Below, in pieces: positions 47,793-59,221 of a stretch of DNA of 64,000 nt. This stretch comes from Rhodospirillales bacterium. GTDB lineage: Bacteria; Pseudomonadota; Alphaproteobacteria; Rhodospirillales; Casp-alpha2. Position 1 is the stretch's first letter; each line of letters starts with the position of its first letter. The position numbers and the translations under genes were made by a program. Below the pieces are notes generated by a model, which was not told the DNA's origin, made no database searches, and worked only from the letters and a program-made list of their open reading frames with translations. The DNA is taken from positions 37,675 through 101,674 of the forward strand of contig JAGLED010000004.1 of assembly GCA_023145215.1 (NCBI GenBank), written 5' to 3'.

Positions 47793-50700
47793 TGAACGCG
47801 CTGATCGACGCCGCCGTCAGTCACAGCCGTACGGTTCTGGGCGGGCTCGTCCTGATCCTGCTGGCCGGAACGGTCGCCTTCAACGACATCCCGAAAGAGG
47901 CAGACCCGGACGTCAACATCCCCATCATTTACATCTCGATGCATCACGAGGGTATTTCCCCCGAAGACGCCGAGAGGCTTTTGATCCGCCCGATGGAGCA
48001 AGAGTTGCGCGCGCTCGAAGGGGTGAAAGAGATGCGTTCGACCGCCTACGAGGGCGGCGCCAATGTGACGATGGAATTCGACGCCGGTTTCGATGCCGAC
48101 GAAGCCCTGAGCGACGTCCGCGAAAAGGTCGATCAGGCGAAACCCGAACTCCCCGCCGAAACCGACGAGCCGGAAGTGCACGAGGTCAACTTCTCGCTGT
48201 TTCCGATCCTCGTCGTGACGCTTTCGGGCAATGTCCCCGAACGGACCTTGCAGCGACTGGCGCGCGACCTCAGGGACGAGATCGAGGGTATCTCGATGGT
48301 TCTCAAGGCCGAGATCGCCGGCGACCGTGAAGAGCTGGTGGAAGTCGTCATCGATCCGGTCGCGGTGGAAAGCTACGGCCTGTCGCCGACCGAGACGGTC
48401 GCCAGCGTCGGCAGCTCGAATTTGCTGGTCGCCGCCGGCGCACAGGACACCGGCCAGGGACGTTTCGCCGTCAAGGTGCCGGGCCTGTTCGAAAGCGTCG
48501 AAGACATCGCCTCGATGCCGGTCAAGGTCGATGGCGACAGCACCATCGTGCTGGGCGATATCGCCGAGATCCGCAGGGGCTTCAAGGACCCGACGACGTT
48601 CGCGCGCGTCGACGGCCACCCGGCGGTGGCGTTGGAGGTTTCCAAACGCACGGGTGAGAACATCATCGAAACGGTCGAAGCCGTGCGCCGCGTCGTCGAG
48701 GCGGAGCGCGAGGCCTGGACCGACACCATGCGCGACGCCATCAAGGTCGAATACCTTCAGGATAAATCCGACGACATCCGCCTGATGCTGACCGATCTGC
48801 AGAACAACGTTTTGTCCGCCATCGTGCTGGTGATGGTGATCGTCGTCGCCGCGCTGGGACTTCGGACCGCGGGGCTGGTGGGCATCGCCATTCCGGGCTC
48901 GTTCCTGACCGCCATCCTGGTGCTCTACACGGTCGGGATGACGGTCAACATCGTCGTCCTGTTCAGCTTGATCCTGGCCGTCGGCATGCTGGTCGACGGC
49001 GCCATCGTGGTCACGGAATACGCGGATCGGAAAATGACCGAGGGCGAGACCAAGCGGGACGCCTATACCCTTGCCGCCAAGCGTATGGCGTGGCCGATCA
49101 TCGCGTCCACCGCCACGACCCTGGCGGCGTTCCTGCCGCTCGTTTTCTGGCCCGGCGTCGTCGGGGAGTTCATGAAGTTCCTTCCCATCACGCTTCTGAT
49201 GACGCTGACCGCGTCGCTGGCGATGGCGCTGATCTTCGTACCGACACTCGGCGCGCAGCTCGGCAAGCCGGGCGGCGCGGTGGATCGGGAGCTGATGCGT
49301 GAGCTGGCGGCGTCGTCGAAGTTCAGGACGGATAATCTCTCCGGCGGGACGGGCTGGTACGTGCGCGTTCTCGACGGGGCGCTCAGGCATCCGGTTAAAA
49401 TTCTCCTCGCCGCCCTGGCGCTGCTGATCGGCGTGCAGATGGCCTACGCCCAGTTCGGCAAGGGCGTCGAGTTCTTCCCCGAGGTCGAACCGGAACTCGC
49501 CAAGCTGCAGGTTCGTGCGCGCGGCAACCTGTCGGTGTGGGAGCAGTACGACATCATGAAGCTGGTCGAGCGCCGCATCCTCGACGTGCATGGCGTGCGC
49601 GACATCTATACGCGCGTCGGCAAGAGCGAACAGTCCGACGACGCCGAGGACATCATCGGCGAGCTGACGCTCGAGTTCGAGGAATGGGATCAGCGCCGCA
49701 AGGCGTCCGTGATCCTCGAAGAAGTCGCGGAAAAGACCAACGATATCGCCGGCATCTTCATCGACCGCCGGACCGCCGAAGCGGGCCCGCCGGTCGGCAA
49801 GGACGTGCAGGTCGAATTTTCCAGCCGCAACGTCGATCTTCTGGCGCCGGCGGCGGCCAAGCTGCGTGCGTACATCGAAAATGACGGCCAGTACGAGAAT
49901 ATCGAGGACAGCCGCCCGTTGCCGGGGATCGAGTTCGAAATCGTCGTCGACCGCGCCCAGGCCGCCAAGTACGACGCCAACATCGAGATCGTCGGCCGCG
50001 CCATCCAGCTGACGACCAACGGCCTCAAGCTCGGCGAGTACCGTCCCGACGACGCGGACGACGAGATCGACGTAAGGGCGCGCTATCCGGAACGCTTCCG
50101 CACCCTCGATCAGTTGCAGGAAATGCGCATCGCCACCCAGGGCAGTCAGCAGGGCAATCAGTCGGTGCCGATTTCGAACTTCGTGACCGTGACGGCAAAG
50201 CAGAAGACCGGCACATTGCACCGGACCGACACGCGCCGCGTGATGTCGGTGAAGGCGGATGTGGTCGAAGGCGTGCTCGTCGACAAGAAAGTCAAAGATG
50301 TACAGAAGTGGATATCGGAGGCCGGTTTCGATCCGCGCGTCAGTGTCCGCTTCAAGGGCGAGGACGAGGAACAGAAAAAGGCGCAGGACTTCCTGGTCAA
50401 GGCGTTCGGCGTGGCGCTGTTCCTGATGGCGCTGATCCTTGTCACCCAGTTCAACAGCTTCTATTCGGCGTTCCTGATCCTGTCGGCCGTCATCATGTCG
50501 ACCATCGGCGTGTTTATCGGTCTGTTGATCACCGGGCAGCCGTTCGGCGTCGTGATGAGCGGGATCGGCGTGATCGCGCTGGCGGGTATCGTCGTCAACA
50601 ACAACATCGTCCTGATCGACACCTTCGACCGGTTGAAGCTTGAATCGGCGTCGATCCGTGACGCGATCCTGAAAACAGGCGCGCAGCGTTTGCGTCCGGT

Positions 50701-50959
50701 GTTGCTGACGACGGTGACGACGATCCTCGGCCTGATGCCGATGGTGCTCGGGGTCAACATCGATTTCGTGAACAGAAGCGTGAACATCGGCGCGCCGTCG
50801 ACGCAGTGGTGGACGCAGCTTTCGACGGCCATCGTCTTCGGCCTCGCGTTCGCGACGGTGCTCACGTTGATCGTCACGCCCTCGGCCCTGATGCTGAGGG
50901 GCAACGTGGCCGCTTGGCGGGCACGGCGGAAAGAACGCAAGCAGGCGCAGGCGGCCTGA
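47792..50959 (+). CDS. RND family efflux permease (AcrB/AcrD/AcrF-like)
   Basis: 1055 aa; SHSRTVLGGLVLILLAGTVAFNDIPKEADPDVNIP; LILAVGMLVDGAIVVTEYADR; GIVVNNNIVLIDTFDRL; start overlaps MFP stop. Confidence 0.97.
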   Translation: MNALIDAAVSHSRTVLGGLVLILLAGTVAFNDIPKEADPDVNIPIIYISMHHEGISPEDAERLLIRPMEQELRALEGVKEMRSTAYEGGANVTMEFDAGFDADEALSDVREKVDQAKPELPAETDEPEVHEVNFSLFPILVVTLSGNVPERTLQRLARDLRDEIEGISMVLKAEIAGDREELVEVVIDPVAVESYGLSPTETVASVGSSNLLVAAGAQDTGQGRFAVKVPGLFESVEDIASMPVKVDGDSTIVLGDIAEIRRGFKDPTTFARVDGHPAVALEVSKRTGENIIETVEAVRRVVEAEREAWTDTMRDAIKVEYLQDKSDDIRLMLTDLQNNVLSAIVLVMVIVVAALGLRTAGLVGIAIPGSFLTAILVLYTVGMTVNIVVLFSLILAVGMLVDGAIVVTEYADRKMTEGETKRDAYTLAAKRMAWPIIASTATTLAAFLPLVFWPGVVGEFMKFLPITLLMTLTASLAMALIFVPTLGAQLGKPGGAVDRELMRELAASSKFRTDNLSGGTGWYVRVLDGALRHPVKILLAALALLIGVQMAYAQFGKGVEFFPEVEPELAKLQVRARGNLSVWEQYDIMKLVERRILDVHGVRDIYTRVGKSEQSDDAEDIIGELTLEFEEWDQRRKASVILEEVAEKTNDIAGIFIDRRTAEAGPPVGKDVQVEFSSRNVDLLAPAAAKLRAYIENDGQYENIEDSRPLPGIEFEIVVDRAQAAKYDANIEIVGRAIQLTTNGLKLGEYRPDDADDEIDVRARYPERFRTLDQLQEMRIATQGSQQGNQSVPISNFVTVTAKQKTGTLHRTDTRRVMSVKADVVEGVLVDKKVKDVQKWISEAGFDPRVSVRFKGEDEEQKKAQDFLVKAFGVALFLMALILVTQFNSFYSAFLILSAVIMSTIGVFIGLLITGQPFGVVMSGIGVIALAGIVVNNNIVLIDTFDRLKLESASIRDAILKTGAQRLRPVLLTTVTTILGLMPMVLGVNIDFVNRSVNIGAPSTQWWTQLSTAIVFGLAFATVLTLIVTPSALMLRGNVAAWRARRKERKQAQAA

Positions 50960-51100
50960 TCTTTCCCCCATTATCACTTCATCGTTTCCCGGCCTTGAGC
51001 CGGGATCTATTTTCAATCTGCGGTCGTTAGATGAATGGGTCCCGGGTCGCGGCGGCGCTGCCGCCTTCCCCGGGAGACACGTTGCTTTGAGGCGGGAATT

Positions 51101-51973
51101 TTAAGCGCGCGGCTCACTGACCGCGTTTTCGCCGTCGTCGTCGTCATCCTCGATTTCGTGCTCGTCTTCCGGCGGCAGGCCGGCGGCGTCGCGCGCCAGC
51201 AGACGCTTGTAGCGCCGGATCGAGACCGGGATCAGGCAGATGTAGACGATCAGGATCACCGCCAGCGTCCACCACGGCGCCGACACGATGAACGTCACCC
51301 CGACGGCGATGGTGATCATCACGGGCAGGAACCAGGCGCGCGGAATGCGCGACGTCTTGAATGAGAACGTCGGAATCTTGGAGATCAGCATCGCCCCCGA
51401 CGCGAGCATCCAGATCGCCACCGTGCCCGGATTGCGGAAGAAGTCGTCGCCGAGGTTGATCGACATGATCAGCGGCAGCAGCACCAGACCCGCGCCGGCG
51501 GGGGCAGGGACACCGGTAAAGAACTGTCCGGCCCAGTTGGGCTTGTCCGGGTCCTCGAGCGCGACGTTGAAGCGCGCGAGCCTGAGACCGCAGCACATCG
51601 CGAACAACATGCAGACGATCCAGCCCCAACGGCCGGCGTCCTGCATCGCCCACAGGTAAAGGATCAGCGCCGGGCACACCCCGAAACATACAAAGTCGGA
51701 AAGCGAGTCCAACTCGGCGCCGAACTTGCTGGCGCCCTTCAACAGTCTGGCGACCCGGCCGTCGAGCGCGTCCAGAAGGGCCGCGACGGCGACCGCCATG
51801 GCGGCGAATTCCCATTGGTCCTGAAGCGCGAACCTGACCGACGTCAGCCCCGACGCGAGCCCCATCAGGGTCAGCATGTTGGGGATCAGCTTGTTCAGGC
51901 TCATCACGCGGATGCCGCGCGGCTTGGGCCCGGTCCCCGTGGTTTCTGTCGCGTCTTCCGGTGTGTCGGCCAT
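51101..51973 (-). CDS. pssA: CDP-diacylglycerol--serine O-phosphatidyltransferase
   Basis: MSLNKLIPNMLTLMGLASGLTSVRFAL; DALDGRVARLLKGASKFGAELDSLSDFVCFGVCPA (CDP-alcohol phosphotransferase motif). Confidence 0.95.
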   Translation of the reverse strand: MADTPEDATETTGTGPKPRGIRVMSLNKLIPNMLTLMGLASGLTSVRFALQDQWEFAAMAVAVAALLDALDGRVARLLKGASKFGAELDSLSDFVCFGVCPALILYLWAMQDAGRWGWIVCMLFAMCCGLRLARFNVALEDPDKPNWAGQFFTGVPAPAGAGLVLLPLIMSINLGDDFFRNPGTVAIWMLASGAMLISKIPTFSFKTSRIPRAWFLPVMITIAVGVTFIVSAPWWTLAVILIVYICLIPVSIRRYKRLLARDAAGLPPEDEHEIEDDDDDGENAVSEPRA

Positions 51974-51974
51974 A

Positions 51975-52661
51975 TTAGCGGACCTCGCCCTCGAGCGGTT
52001 CTCCGTTGCGTTTCAAATCGGCGATCACGGTCTCACCGGCGACGGTGGTCTGACCCTCGATCACCAGCGGCTGCACGCCGTCGGGCAGATAGATATCGAC
52101 CCTTGAGCCGAAACGGATCAGGCCGAAACGTTCGCCCGCGTGCAATTCGGCGCCGGTTTCAACGTAGCACAGGATGCGCCGGGCCACGAGGCCGGCAATC
52201 TGCACGAAGGCGATCTCGGTGCCGTCGTCTTTCTTGACCTTGAGGGACATGCGTTCGTTGAACTCGCTCGCCTTGTCCAGCGATGCGTTGAAAAACCGGC
52301 CCGGGCGGTAGTGCTTGGCGCTGACGATGCCGGTGATGGGCGAGCGGTTCACATGCACGTTGAAGACGTTCATGAACACAGCGACCCGGGTCATCGGCTC
52401 GGTGCCCATATCCAGCTCCGGCGGCGGCGGCGCCTTGATGACCGATTGAACGACCCCGTCGGCGGGGCAGATCACGAGGTTCTCGTCTTTCGGCGTGATG
52501 CGGTCGGGATCGCGGAAGAAATAGACGCACCACGCGGTCAGGATGCCGCCGATGACGCCGAGCGGCTCCCACCATGCGTACAGCAGCACCGCCGCGACGG
52601 CGAACGCCGCGATAAAGGGGTATCCCGCCTTGTTGATCGGGACGAGGACGATTTTCAGCAA
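51975..52661 (-). CDS. psd: Phosphatidylserine decarboxylase (short form)
   Basis: [24 protein letters not shown]...[20 protein letters not shown]...[14 protein letters not shown] (GS cleavage site); adjacent to pssA. Confidence 0.95.
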   Translation of the reverse strand: MLKIVLVPINKAGYPFIAAFAVAAVLLYAWWEPLGVIGGILTAWCVYFFRDPDRITPKDENLVICPADGVVQSVIKAPPPPELDMGTEPMTRVAVFMNVFNVHVNRSPITGIVSAKHYRPGRFFNASLDKASEFNERMSLKVKKDDGTEIAFVQIAGLVARRILCYVETGAELHAGERFGLIRFGSRVDIYLPDGVQPLVIEGQTTVAGETVIADLKRNGEPLEGEVR

Positions 52662-52698
52662 AGCCCGGCTCCTGGTTGATTCAACGCGTCGTCGACTG

Positions 52699-53751
52699 TC
52701 AGTTGACGTTCGGTATCTCGAAAACCTGACCCGGGTATATCAAATCCGGGTCGACAATCCGACCCTTATTCGCCTGGAAAATCTGGGTGTAGGAAAAACC
52801 CGACCCATAGACGCGCCGGGCGATCCGCCAGAGCGAATTCCCCGGCTGCACCAGAACGTACGTGCCCTCGGCCATCGCTTTCAGGTCTTCGGCGCGCGAG
52901 AACGGGTATTCGACCCGCGCGATGACTTTGCCCCCGTCGCCGACCTGGTCGGCACGCAGCGTGTACAGGCCCGGCGGGATCAGTTGGTCGGGCCGCACCG
53001 TCCACTGGCCGTCGTCGTCCGACGTTGTGCGCGCGATCAATTCGCCGTCCAGATAAAGCTGCACGGTCGCGCCCTTGGGGGCGCCGCCGCCGACGATCAC
53101 GTGCCCCTTGGTGTCGTAATCGAGGGTGTCGATGGTAAGTGGGAATTCCGAGCGGTCGACCGGCCCGGCCGGATTCTGAATGATCTTGGTCGGCGCGTTG
53201 GCGGCTTTCGGGAATTTCAGCACCATCGCCTGTTTTTGCTCGGGCGCACCCGGGGCCTGCGTGCGGTCCGGTACCGCGATCACGACATCTTCGGCGGATG
53301 CGATTTCCTTGCCACCCTTGGTGATCGCTTGCAGCGACAGTTTACGCGAGCCGGGATCGAGCGGCTGATCGGGCACGAACACCCATTCGCCGCGTTCGTC
53401 CGCCTTGACCTTGCCGATCATCGTATCGCCGTCGAGGATCCGGACCTCGCTGCCGGGCGGTGCGTTGCCGGCGATCACCGTATCGCCTTCCGGGTTGACG
53501 CGAACGACGTCGAACGACGGCGCGCGGGCGGCACCCGGATCCGAAGCCGGCTCTGGCGATGCGCCGGCCTGGCCTTCCGGTTTGGGTTGCGCGGTATCGG
53601 TTTCGGCGCTCTTCGGCTGTTCCTCGGACGCGGCTTCCGGTTCTTTCGCCGTGATTTCCTCGCGCCACGCGAATTCGTTCAGGCCGATCGCGGCGGCGAT
53701 GGCGGCGAGACCCAGCAGGACAAGAAGGATCGGTGTTCTGGACATCGACAT
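52699..53751 (-). CDS. LysM domain-containing protein with Ig-like modules
   Basis: C-term [53 protein letters not shown]-terminal TM. Confidence 0.93.
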   Translation of the reverse strand: MSMSRTPILLVLLGLAAIAAAIGLNEFAWREEITAKEPEAASEEQPKSAETDTAQPKPEGQAGASPEPASDPGAARAPSFDVVRVNPEGDTVIAGNAPPGSEVRILDGDTMIGKVKADERGEWVFVPDQPLDPGSRKLSLQAITKGGKEIASAEDVVIAVPDRTQAPGAPEQKQAMVLKFPKAANAPTKIIQNPAGPVDRSEFPLTIDTLDYDTKGHVIVGGGAPKGATVQLYLDGELIARTTSDDDGQWTVRPDQLIPPGLYTLRADQVGDGGKVIARVEYPFSRAEDLKAMAEGTYVLVQPGNSLWRIARRVYGSGFSYTQIFQANKGRIVDPDLIYPGQVFEIPNVN

Positions 53752-53897
53752 TTGATTGCCACATTTACGCGTGACGTGAAAGAAATAGATGCAGAACCGC
53801 GCCGTTCACACGTCTTGAGCGGCCGTCATGTTCGAGACCGATAACATGAAGGTGATTGGATAATCTGCGGGTTTTTGGCAGGTTTGCGGCAGTGAAA

Positions 53898-54617
53898 TTT
53901 CGAATTACGGAGGTGACGGTGGCTCAAGCGGGAAAGAAGGGCGGCGCGACGGCGGGGCGGCCCGCCTATGTGTGGGACCTGCCGACACGGCTGTTTCACT
54001 GGGGATTCGTCGGCGCAGTCGCGACGTCGCTGTGGACGTCCGAATTCGGCCCGATGAATATCCATCTGATTTCGGGGCATGTGGTTTTGGGCTTGCTGAT
54101 CTTCCGCATCGTGTGGGGCGTCATGGGCGGCCGGCACGCGCGTTTCTCCAATTTCGTCAAAGGCCCGGCCAAGGTCATCGAATATGCGAAGAAACTGAAA
54201 TCGGACGGTGCGAAGCCGCACCTTGGCCATAACCCGATGGGCGGCTGGTCGGTGCTGGCGATATTGTTGGTGCTGGCGGTGCAGACCGTGACCGGATTGT
54301 TTTCGAACGACGACATCCTGACCGAAGGGCCGCTCGCGGGCGAGGTTTCCAAATCGACCAGCGACTTCCTGACCTATATCCACCACCTGACGTCCAACGC
54401 CGTCTATGCGTTGATCGGCCTGCATCTGCTGGCGGTCGCATTTTACACGATCAAGGGTAATGCCATTATCGCCGCGATGATCAACGGACGGTCCAACGAC
54501 ATCGACGCCGGCGAGCCGGGCGTGCCGCCGGAAAGCGAGGCGGAGGGGAAACTCACGACCGCGATCACGCTTGCCGCGGTGGCGGCGGGGATCGCCTATG
54601 CGGTGATGAATTACTGA
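53898..54617 (+). CDS. Cytochrome b561 family protein
   Basis: VWDLPTRLFHWGFVGAVATSLWTSE...LISGHVVLGLLIFRIVWGVMGGRHARFSNF...HHLTSNAVYALIGLHLLAVAFY; precise start uncertain. Confidence 0.9.
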   Translation, partial: FRITEVTVAQAGKKGGATAGRPAYVWDLPTRLFHWGFVGAVATSLWTSEFGPMNIHLISGHVVLGLLIFRIVWGVMGGRHARFSNFVKGPAKVIEYAKKLKSDGAKPHLGHNPMGGWSVLAILLVLAVQTVTGLFSNDDILTEGPLAGEVSKSTSDFLTYIHHLTSNAVYALIGLHLLAVAFYTIKGNAIIAAMINGRSNDIDAGEPGVPPESEAEGKLTTAITLAAVAAGIAYAVMNY

Positions 54618-54624
54618 AGCGGCC

Positions 54625-54688
54625 CCTCACCCGGCTCGCGCCGCTCGCCACCCTCTCCCGAGGGAGAGGGGGCAGGGTGAGGGAAAGC
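54625..54688. repeat. Intergenic palindromic repeat, family A
   Basis: cccctcacccggctcgcgccgctcgccaccctctcccgagggagagggggcagggtgaggg. Confidence 0.85.
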
Positions 54689-54700
54689 TAAAAAGCGAGA

Positions 54701-55159
54701 TCAGCTCTTTTCGCGGAAGCCGTCGTGGCAGGCCTTGCAGGCATTCTTGCCGAGCGCGCCGAGTGCGCCGCCGATGGCGGCCTTGTCACCCGACTTCGCC
54801 GCTTCGGCGAGGGCGTTGGAGTACTCGACGAACGCCGCCGTGACTTTCTTGAACTCGTCCGGCTTTTCCCAGACTTCCATCTTGGCTTCGGTCTTGCCGT
54901 CCATCGGGCCCGAGCCTTTCGGGAACGCAGTTTCGGTCGCCTTGGCGAGGCCCGCCATGGCGGAGGCGTGCGACGCGATGTCGCTCATGTCGCCGGCCTG
55001 ACCCTTGAGGATCATCGACATCCCCTTCATATGGCCGCCGACCGCCTTCATCACGGCCTTGCGGTATTCGATCGCTTCTTCGCCTGCGAATGCGGCGCTC
55101 GCCGTCGTCGCCAGGACGGCCGCGGCAATCGTCGATACCAGAATTCTCTTGAACTTCAT
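54701..55159 (-). CDS. Cytochrome c' (c-556-like)
   Basis: Signal peptide; YRKAVMKAVGGHMKGMSMILKG; C-terminal CKACHDGFREK haem motif. Confidence 0.94.
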   Translation of the reverse strand: MKFKRILVSTIAAAVLATTASAAFAGEEAIEYRKAVMKAVGGHMKGMSMILKGQAGDMSDIASHASAMAGLAKATETAFPKGSGPMDGKTEAKMEVWEKPDEFKKVTAAFVEYSNALAEAAKSGDKAAIGGALGALGKNACKACHDGFREKS

Positions 55160-55334
55160 CGTCTCTCACTCCTTCGGCAATCGGCTTTGGGCAATCATGT
55201 TGTCATTCGGCTGGCGGCGCTTTGCCGATTGCGTTAAGTATGGTGCCACCAGTGGCGGTGAATATATCCGCTGACGGGAATTTCCACGTATCACACTATT
55301 GTGAACGCAAACAACGGAGCAAGTCGCGTCCGCC

Positions 55335-55919
55335 ATGAGTTTCCCCTCGTCCATCGCCGTTTTCTGCGGATCCAAGCAGGGCAAAGACCCCGTCCAGATG
55401 GAGGTCGCCCGGACGCTCGGCCGGGGTATGGCCGAGCGCGGTATCCGGCTGATTTACGGCGGCGGCCGGGTCGGATTGATGGGGGCGCTCGCCGATTCAG
55501 TGCAGGAATCCGGCGGCAAGGTGACGGGTGTCATCCCCGAATTCCTGATGAAGCGCGAGGTCGGCAACGCCGCCGTCGATACGCTCGAGGTCACGGACAG
55601 CATGCACAGCCGCAAGCGTCGCATGTTCGAACTCGCCGACGCCTTCGTGACGCTCGCGGGTGGGTTGGGGACGCTGGACGAAACGATCGAGATCATTACC
55701 TGGAAGCAGCTTCAACTGCACGCCAAGCCGATCGTCATCATCAACGTGGACGGCTATTGGGATTTCCTGAGATCGGCGACGGCGGATTTCATGAACGCGG
55801 GTTTCGCGTATGCCAGCGATGCCGATCTTTTCGACATGGTGCCGGACGTCGCCGGGGCCTTCAAGGTGCTGTCGGATACCATGCCCGGTACTGGCGGGGG
55901 GCTGGAGGACCGGTTTTGA
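55335..55919 (+). CDS. LOG family protein (cytokinin riboside phosphoribohydrolase-like)
   Basis: IAVFCGSKQGKDP...IYGGGRVGLMGALAD...MHSRKRRMFELADAFVTLAGGLGTLDETIEIITWKQLQLHAKPI. Confidence 0.95.
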   Translation: MSFPSSIAVFCGSKQGKDPVQMEVARTLGRGMAERGIRLIYGGGRVGLMGALADSVQESGGKVTGVIPEFLMKREVGNAAVDTLEVTDSMHSRKRRMFELADAFVTLAGGLGTLDETIEIITWKQLQLHAKPIVIINVDGYWDFLRSATADFMNAGFAYASDADLFDMVPDVAGAFKVLSDTMPGTGGGLEDRF

Positions 55920-56899
55920 CCCGCCCGATCCCGACCGTCGATCTTGCGAATATGAACGAGGCCGAAGCGGCGCGGGCCGTCGACCGGGCGTGCCGCGAGG
56001 ACGGCTTTTTCTACGTCGCCGGGCATGGCGTCGATACGGCCCTGATATCGGGAATTTTCGATGCCATGGCGTCGTTCTTCGCCGCGGCGCCGGATTTCAA
56101 ACAGCGTTACCACATCCGCCATTCGCACCCGCACCAGCGCGGTTACGTGCCGGTCTTCGAGGAGCATCTGGGCGAGGATCACGCACCCGATTTCAAGGAA
56201 AGCTTCGATCTCGGCGTCGACCGTGCGCCGGACCACCCGGACGTGGTCGCGAAAAAGCCGTTCGCCGCGCCCAACGTCTGGCCGGACCTGGACGGATTCC
56301 GGGAAACGGTCGAGGCTTATCATGCCGAGATGATCCGCCTCGGCGACGACCTGGTCATGTTGACCGCCATCGGTCTCGGTCTCGATGCCGATTATTTCGA
56401 TGATGCGATGAGCGACCCGGTCGCGAACCTGCGTCTGCTCCACTATCCGCCGCGCGATGACGACGGAACGACGACCGGCTGCGGGCCGCACACCGACTAC
56501 GGCTTTCTGACGGTCCTTGCCCAGGATCACGTCGGCGGCCTCGAGATCGAGGGCGAAGGGGGCGATTGGATTTACGTGCCGCCGGTCGAAAACGCCTTCG
56601 TCGTCAATCTGGGCGATCTGCTGACCCGCTGGACGGCGGGATTGTATCGCGCGCGCCGTCACCGTGTCGTGGGCAATCAGGCCGGCGAGCGCTATTCGAT
56701 CCCGTTCTTCCTCGACCCCAATGTCGATGCGATGGTCGAAACCGTCCCCACATGCCGCCACTTGCCGGGCGCGGATGCGCCGCCGGTCTCGGCCGGGGCG
56801 TTCCTGCAGAGCCGCTTCGACGACACCTTCACGTACCGGGAAAACACCGGCGAACCCCTTGCCAGCCAAGGCCTTGAACCGTATGTTGCGCCGCAATAA
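55916..56899 (+). CDS. Isopenicillin N synthase-family 2OG-Fe(II) oxygenase
   Basis: TTG start overlapping LOG stop; RAVDRACREDGFFYVAGHGV; CGPHTDYGFLTVLAQD; RHRVVGNQAGERYSIPFFLDPN. Confidence 0.93.
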   Translation: MTRPIPTVDLANMNEAEAARAVDRACREDGFFYVAGHGVDTALISGIFDAMASFFAAAPDFKQRYHIRHSHPHQRGYVPVFEEHLGEDHAPDFKESFDLGVDRAPDHPDVVAKKPFAAPNVWPDLDGFRETVEAYHAEMIRLGDDLVMLTAIGLGLDADYFDDAMSDPVANLRLLHYPPRDDDGTTTGCGPHTDYGFLTVLAQDHVGGLEIEGEGGDWIYVPPVENAFVVNLGDLLTRWTAGLYRARRHRVVGNQAGERYSIPFFLDPNVDAMVETVPTCRHLPGADAPPVSAGAFLQSRFDDTFTYRENTGEPLASQGLEPYVAPQ

Positions 56900-56958
56900 G
56901 CGCGGGGTAGCGGCACGGCCTGCCTGAGGGCCGGGCGCAAGGTCAGGAGTATCAGCCC

Positions 56959-58179
56959 ATGTCGAAGATCGAAGTCAAAAATCCGGTCGTCGAGCTCGAC
57001 GGCGATGAAATGACGCGGATCATCTGGGAGTTCATCAAGGACAAGCTGATCCTCCCTTATCTGCATATCGATCTGAAGTACTACGACCTCAGCGTTCAGA
57101 AGCGCGATGAAACCGACGATCAGATCACCATCGACGCCGCCAACGCGATCAAGGAATTCGGGGTCGGCGTCAAGTGCGCGACGATCACGCCGGACGAGCA
57201 GCGGGTCGAGGAATTCGGCCTGAAAAAGATGTGGCGTTCGCCGAACGGGACGATCCGCAACATCCTGGGCGGCACCGTGTTCCGCCAACCGATCATCTGC
57301 AAGAATGTGCCGCGCCTGGTGCCGGGCTGGACCAAACCCATCGTCATCGGCCGTCATGCCTTCGGCGATCAGTACCGGGCCACGGATTTCCTGTTCCCGG
57401 GGAAGGGCAAACTGGTGATGCGGTTCGAACCGGAAGACGGTTCCGAACCCATCGAGCGCGAGGTCTTCGACGCGCCGTCGGCCGGCGTCGCGATGGGGAT
57501 GTATAACCTCGATGAATCGATCAAGGGCTTCGCGCGGGCGTGCCTGAACTACGCACTCGGGCTCAAGTGGCCGCTGTATCTCTCGACCAAAAACACGATC
57601 CTCAAGGCCTACGACGGGCGCTTCAAGGACCTGTTCGAGGAAATCTACGAGACCGAGTTCAAGGATCAGTTCGAAAAAGCCGGTATCACGTATCAGCATC
57701 GCCTGATCGACGACATGGTCGCGTGTGCGATGAAGTGGGAAGGCGGTTTCGTCTGGGCCTGCAAGAACTACGACGGCGACGTGCAGTCCGATACCGTCGC
57801 GCAGGGGTTCGGTTCGCTGGGCTTGATGACGTCGGTGCTGCTGACGCCGGACGGCAAGACGGTCGAGGCGGAGGCCGCGCACGGCACCGTGACGCGCCAC
57901 TACCGCCAGCACCAGCAGGGCAAGGAGACGTCGACCAACCCGATCGCGTCGATCTTCGCCTGGACCCGCGCGCTCAGCTACCGCGGCAAGTTCGACGACA
58001 CCCCGGAAGTCACCAGGTTCGCCGAGACGCTGGAAAAAGTCTGTATCGACAGTGTCGAGAAGGGCGCCATGACCAAGGACCTCGCACTCCTCGTCGGCCC
58101 CGATCAGGGCTGGATGACGACGCAGCAGTTCCTCGCCAAGCTCGACGATAATCTGAAAGCGGAAATGGATAAGGGCTGA
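56959..58179 (+). CDS. icd: NADP-dependent isocitrate dehydrogenase (homodimeric type)
   Basis: [44 protein letters not shown]...[37 protein letters not shown]. Confidence 0.97.
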   Translation: MSKIEVKNPVVELDGDEMTRIIWEFIKDKLILPYLHIDLKYYDLSVQKRDETDDQITIDAANAIKEFGVGVKCATITPDEQRVEEFGLKKMWRSPNGTIRNILGGTVFRQPIICKNVPRLVPGWTKPIVIGRHAFGDQYRATDFLFPGKGKLVMRFEPEDGSEPIEREVFDAPSAGVAMGMYNLDESIKGFARACLNYALGLKWPLYLSTKNTILKAYDGRFKDLFEEIYETEFKDQFEKAGITYQHRLIDDMVACAMKWEGGFVWACKNYDGDVQSDTVAQGFGSLGLMTSVLLTPDGKTVEAEAAHGTVTRHYRQHQQGKETSTNPIASIFAWTRALSYRGKFDDTPEVTRFAETLEKVCIDSVEKGAMTKDLALLVGPDQGWMTTQQFLAKLDDNLKAEMDKG

Positions 58180-58207
58180 CGGAAGGCCTTACTCGTCGTC
58201 TGAACTT

Positions 58208-58316
58208 GTTCGAGGTCATGCTTCGAGACAGCCCTGCGGGCTTCCTCAGCATGAGGTGATTGTTATATAGTATTCCCTCATCCTGAGGAGCGGCGGAGCC
58301 GCGTCTCGAAGGATGC
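58208..58316. repeat. Intergenic repeat, family B
   Basis: catgcttcgagacagccctgcgggcttcctcagcatgaggtg...cctcatcctgaggagcggcggagccgcgtctcgaaggatgc. Confidence 0.9.
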
Positions 58317-58327
58317 CGAGGGCCCCC

Positions 58328-59212
58328 ATGCGTATTCGCTTTCTCCCTGTTCTGATCGTGCTACTCACTATGCTGACGCTCACCAACCAGCCGCCGTACG
58401 CGCGGGCGGCGGGGATGGATGACTACGTCGCCGAGGCGGAAACGGTGCTGCAGCGCCTGCGCGGCGAGATGATGCAGGAGATGGTCAACGCCCAGCAAAA
58501 GGGCCCGGCCGCGGCGATCGACGTTTGCCGGCATCTGGCGCCCGAGATCAACGCGAAGATCGAGGCCGAGACGGGCTGGACGCTCCGGCGTACCGGGCTG
58601 CGGGTGCGCAACCCGGCGAACGCCCCGATAGATGACGAAGAATCCCTGATGCGCTCTTTCGAGCTCAAGGCGATGGCCGGCCAGCCGCTGCAACTGCTGC
58701 GCACGGCGCGGATCATCGAACGCGACGGCAAGAAGGTGTTTCACCTGATCCAGGCGGTGCCGATGTTCGACACCTGCCTCGGCTGTCACGGCTCGAATAT
58801 CGACCCGGTGACGCTCAAGCGGATCAAGGAACTCTATCCCGATGACAATGCCACCGGGTACAAGGTCGGTGACATCCGGGGGGCGTTCTCGCTTTATAAA
58901 CCCCTCGATGCCTTTGCCGATAAACCTGCACCGGGGCGGGCGACGCTGGCGTCGCTCGGTTACAAGCCGACGCGCGATCCCGCCGCCAAGGGCGATGCGA
59001 CCGTCGGCGAGGGGCTTTACAAACGCTATTGCGAGAAGTGCCACGCACCGGCCGATCTGGCGCGGCACGTCTTTCCCGAACCGGAGAAGAAACCCGATGC
59101 GGACGTGTGCCGGTTTCTCGAAAATCACGGCATGACCAAGGGGCAGCAAGACTGCGACGTGACGGCGTATCTCAAGGACGTCGCGCGCTTTCTCAAGGCG
59201 CACGGGCAGTAG
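58328..59212 (+). CDS. Multi-haem c-type protein with DUF3365/Tll0287-like N-terminal domain
   Basis: MRIRFLPVLIVLLTML; FDTCLGCHGSN and YCEKCHAPAD haem motifs; VGDIRGAFSLYKPLD. Confidence 0.88.
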   Translation: MRIRFLPVLIVLLTMLTLTNQPPYARAAGMDDYVAEAETVLQRLRGEMMQEMVNAQQKGPAAAIDVCRHLAPEINAKIEAETGWTLRRTGLRVRNPANAPIDDEESLMRSFELKAMAGQPLQLLRTARIIERDGKKVFHLIQAVPMFDTCLGCHGSNIDPVTLKRIKELYPDDNATGYKVGDIRGAFSLYKPLDAFADKPAPGRATLASLGYKPTRDPAAKGDATVGEGLYKRYCEKCHAPADLARHVFPEPEKKPDADVCRFLENHGMTKGQQDCDVTAYLKDVARFLKAHGQ

Positions 59213-59221
59213 GATTTCCCT

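Noticed and set aside
47711-51016. 1101-aa minus-strand ORF
   Set aside because: Exactly antisense to the well-supported RND permease; composition (Arg/Asp/His-rich, no recognisable motifs) is typical of the shadow frame in high-GC DNA.
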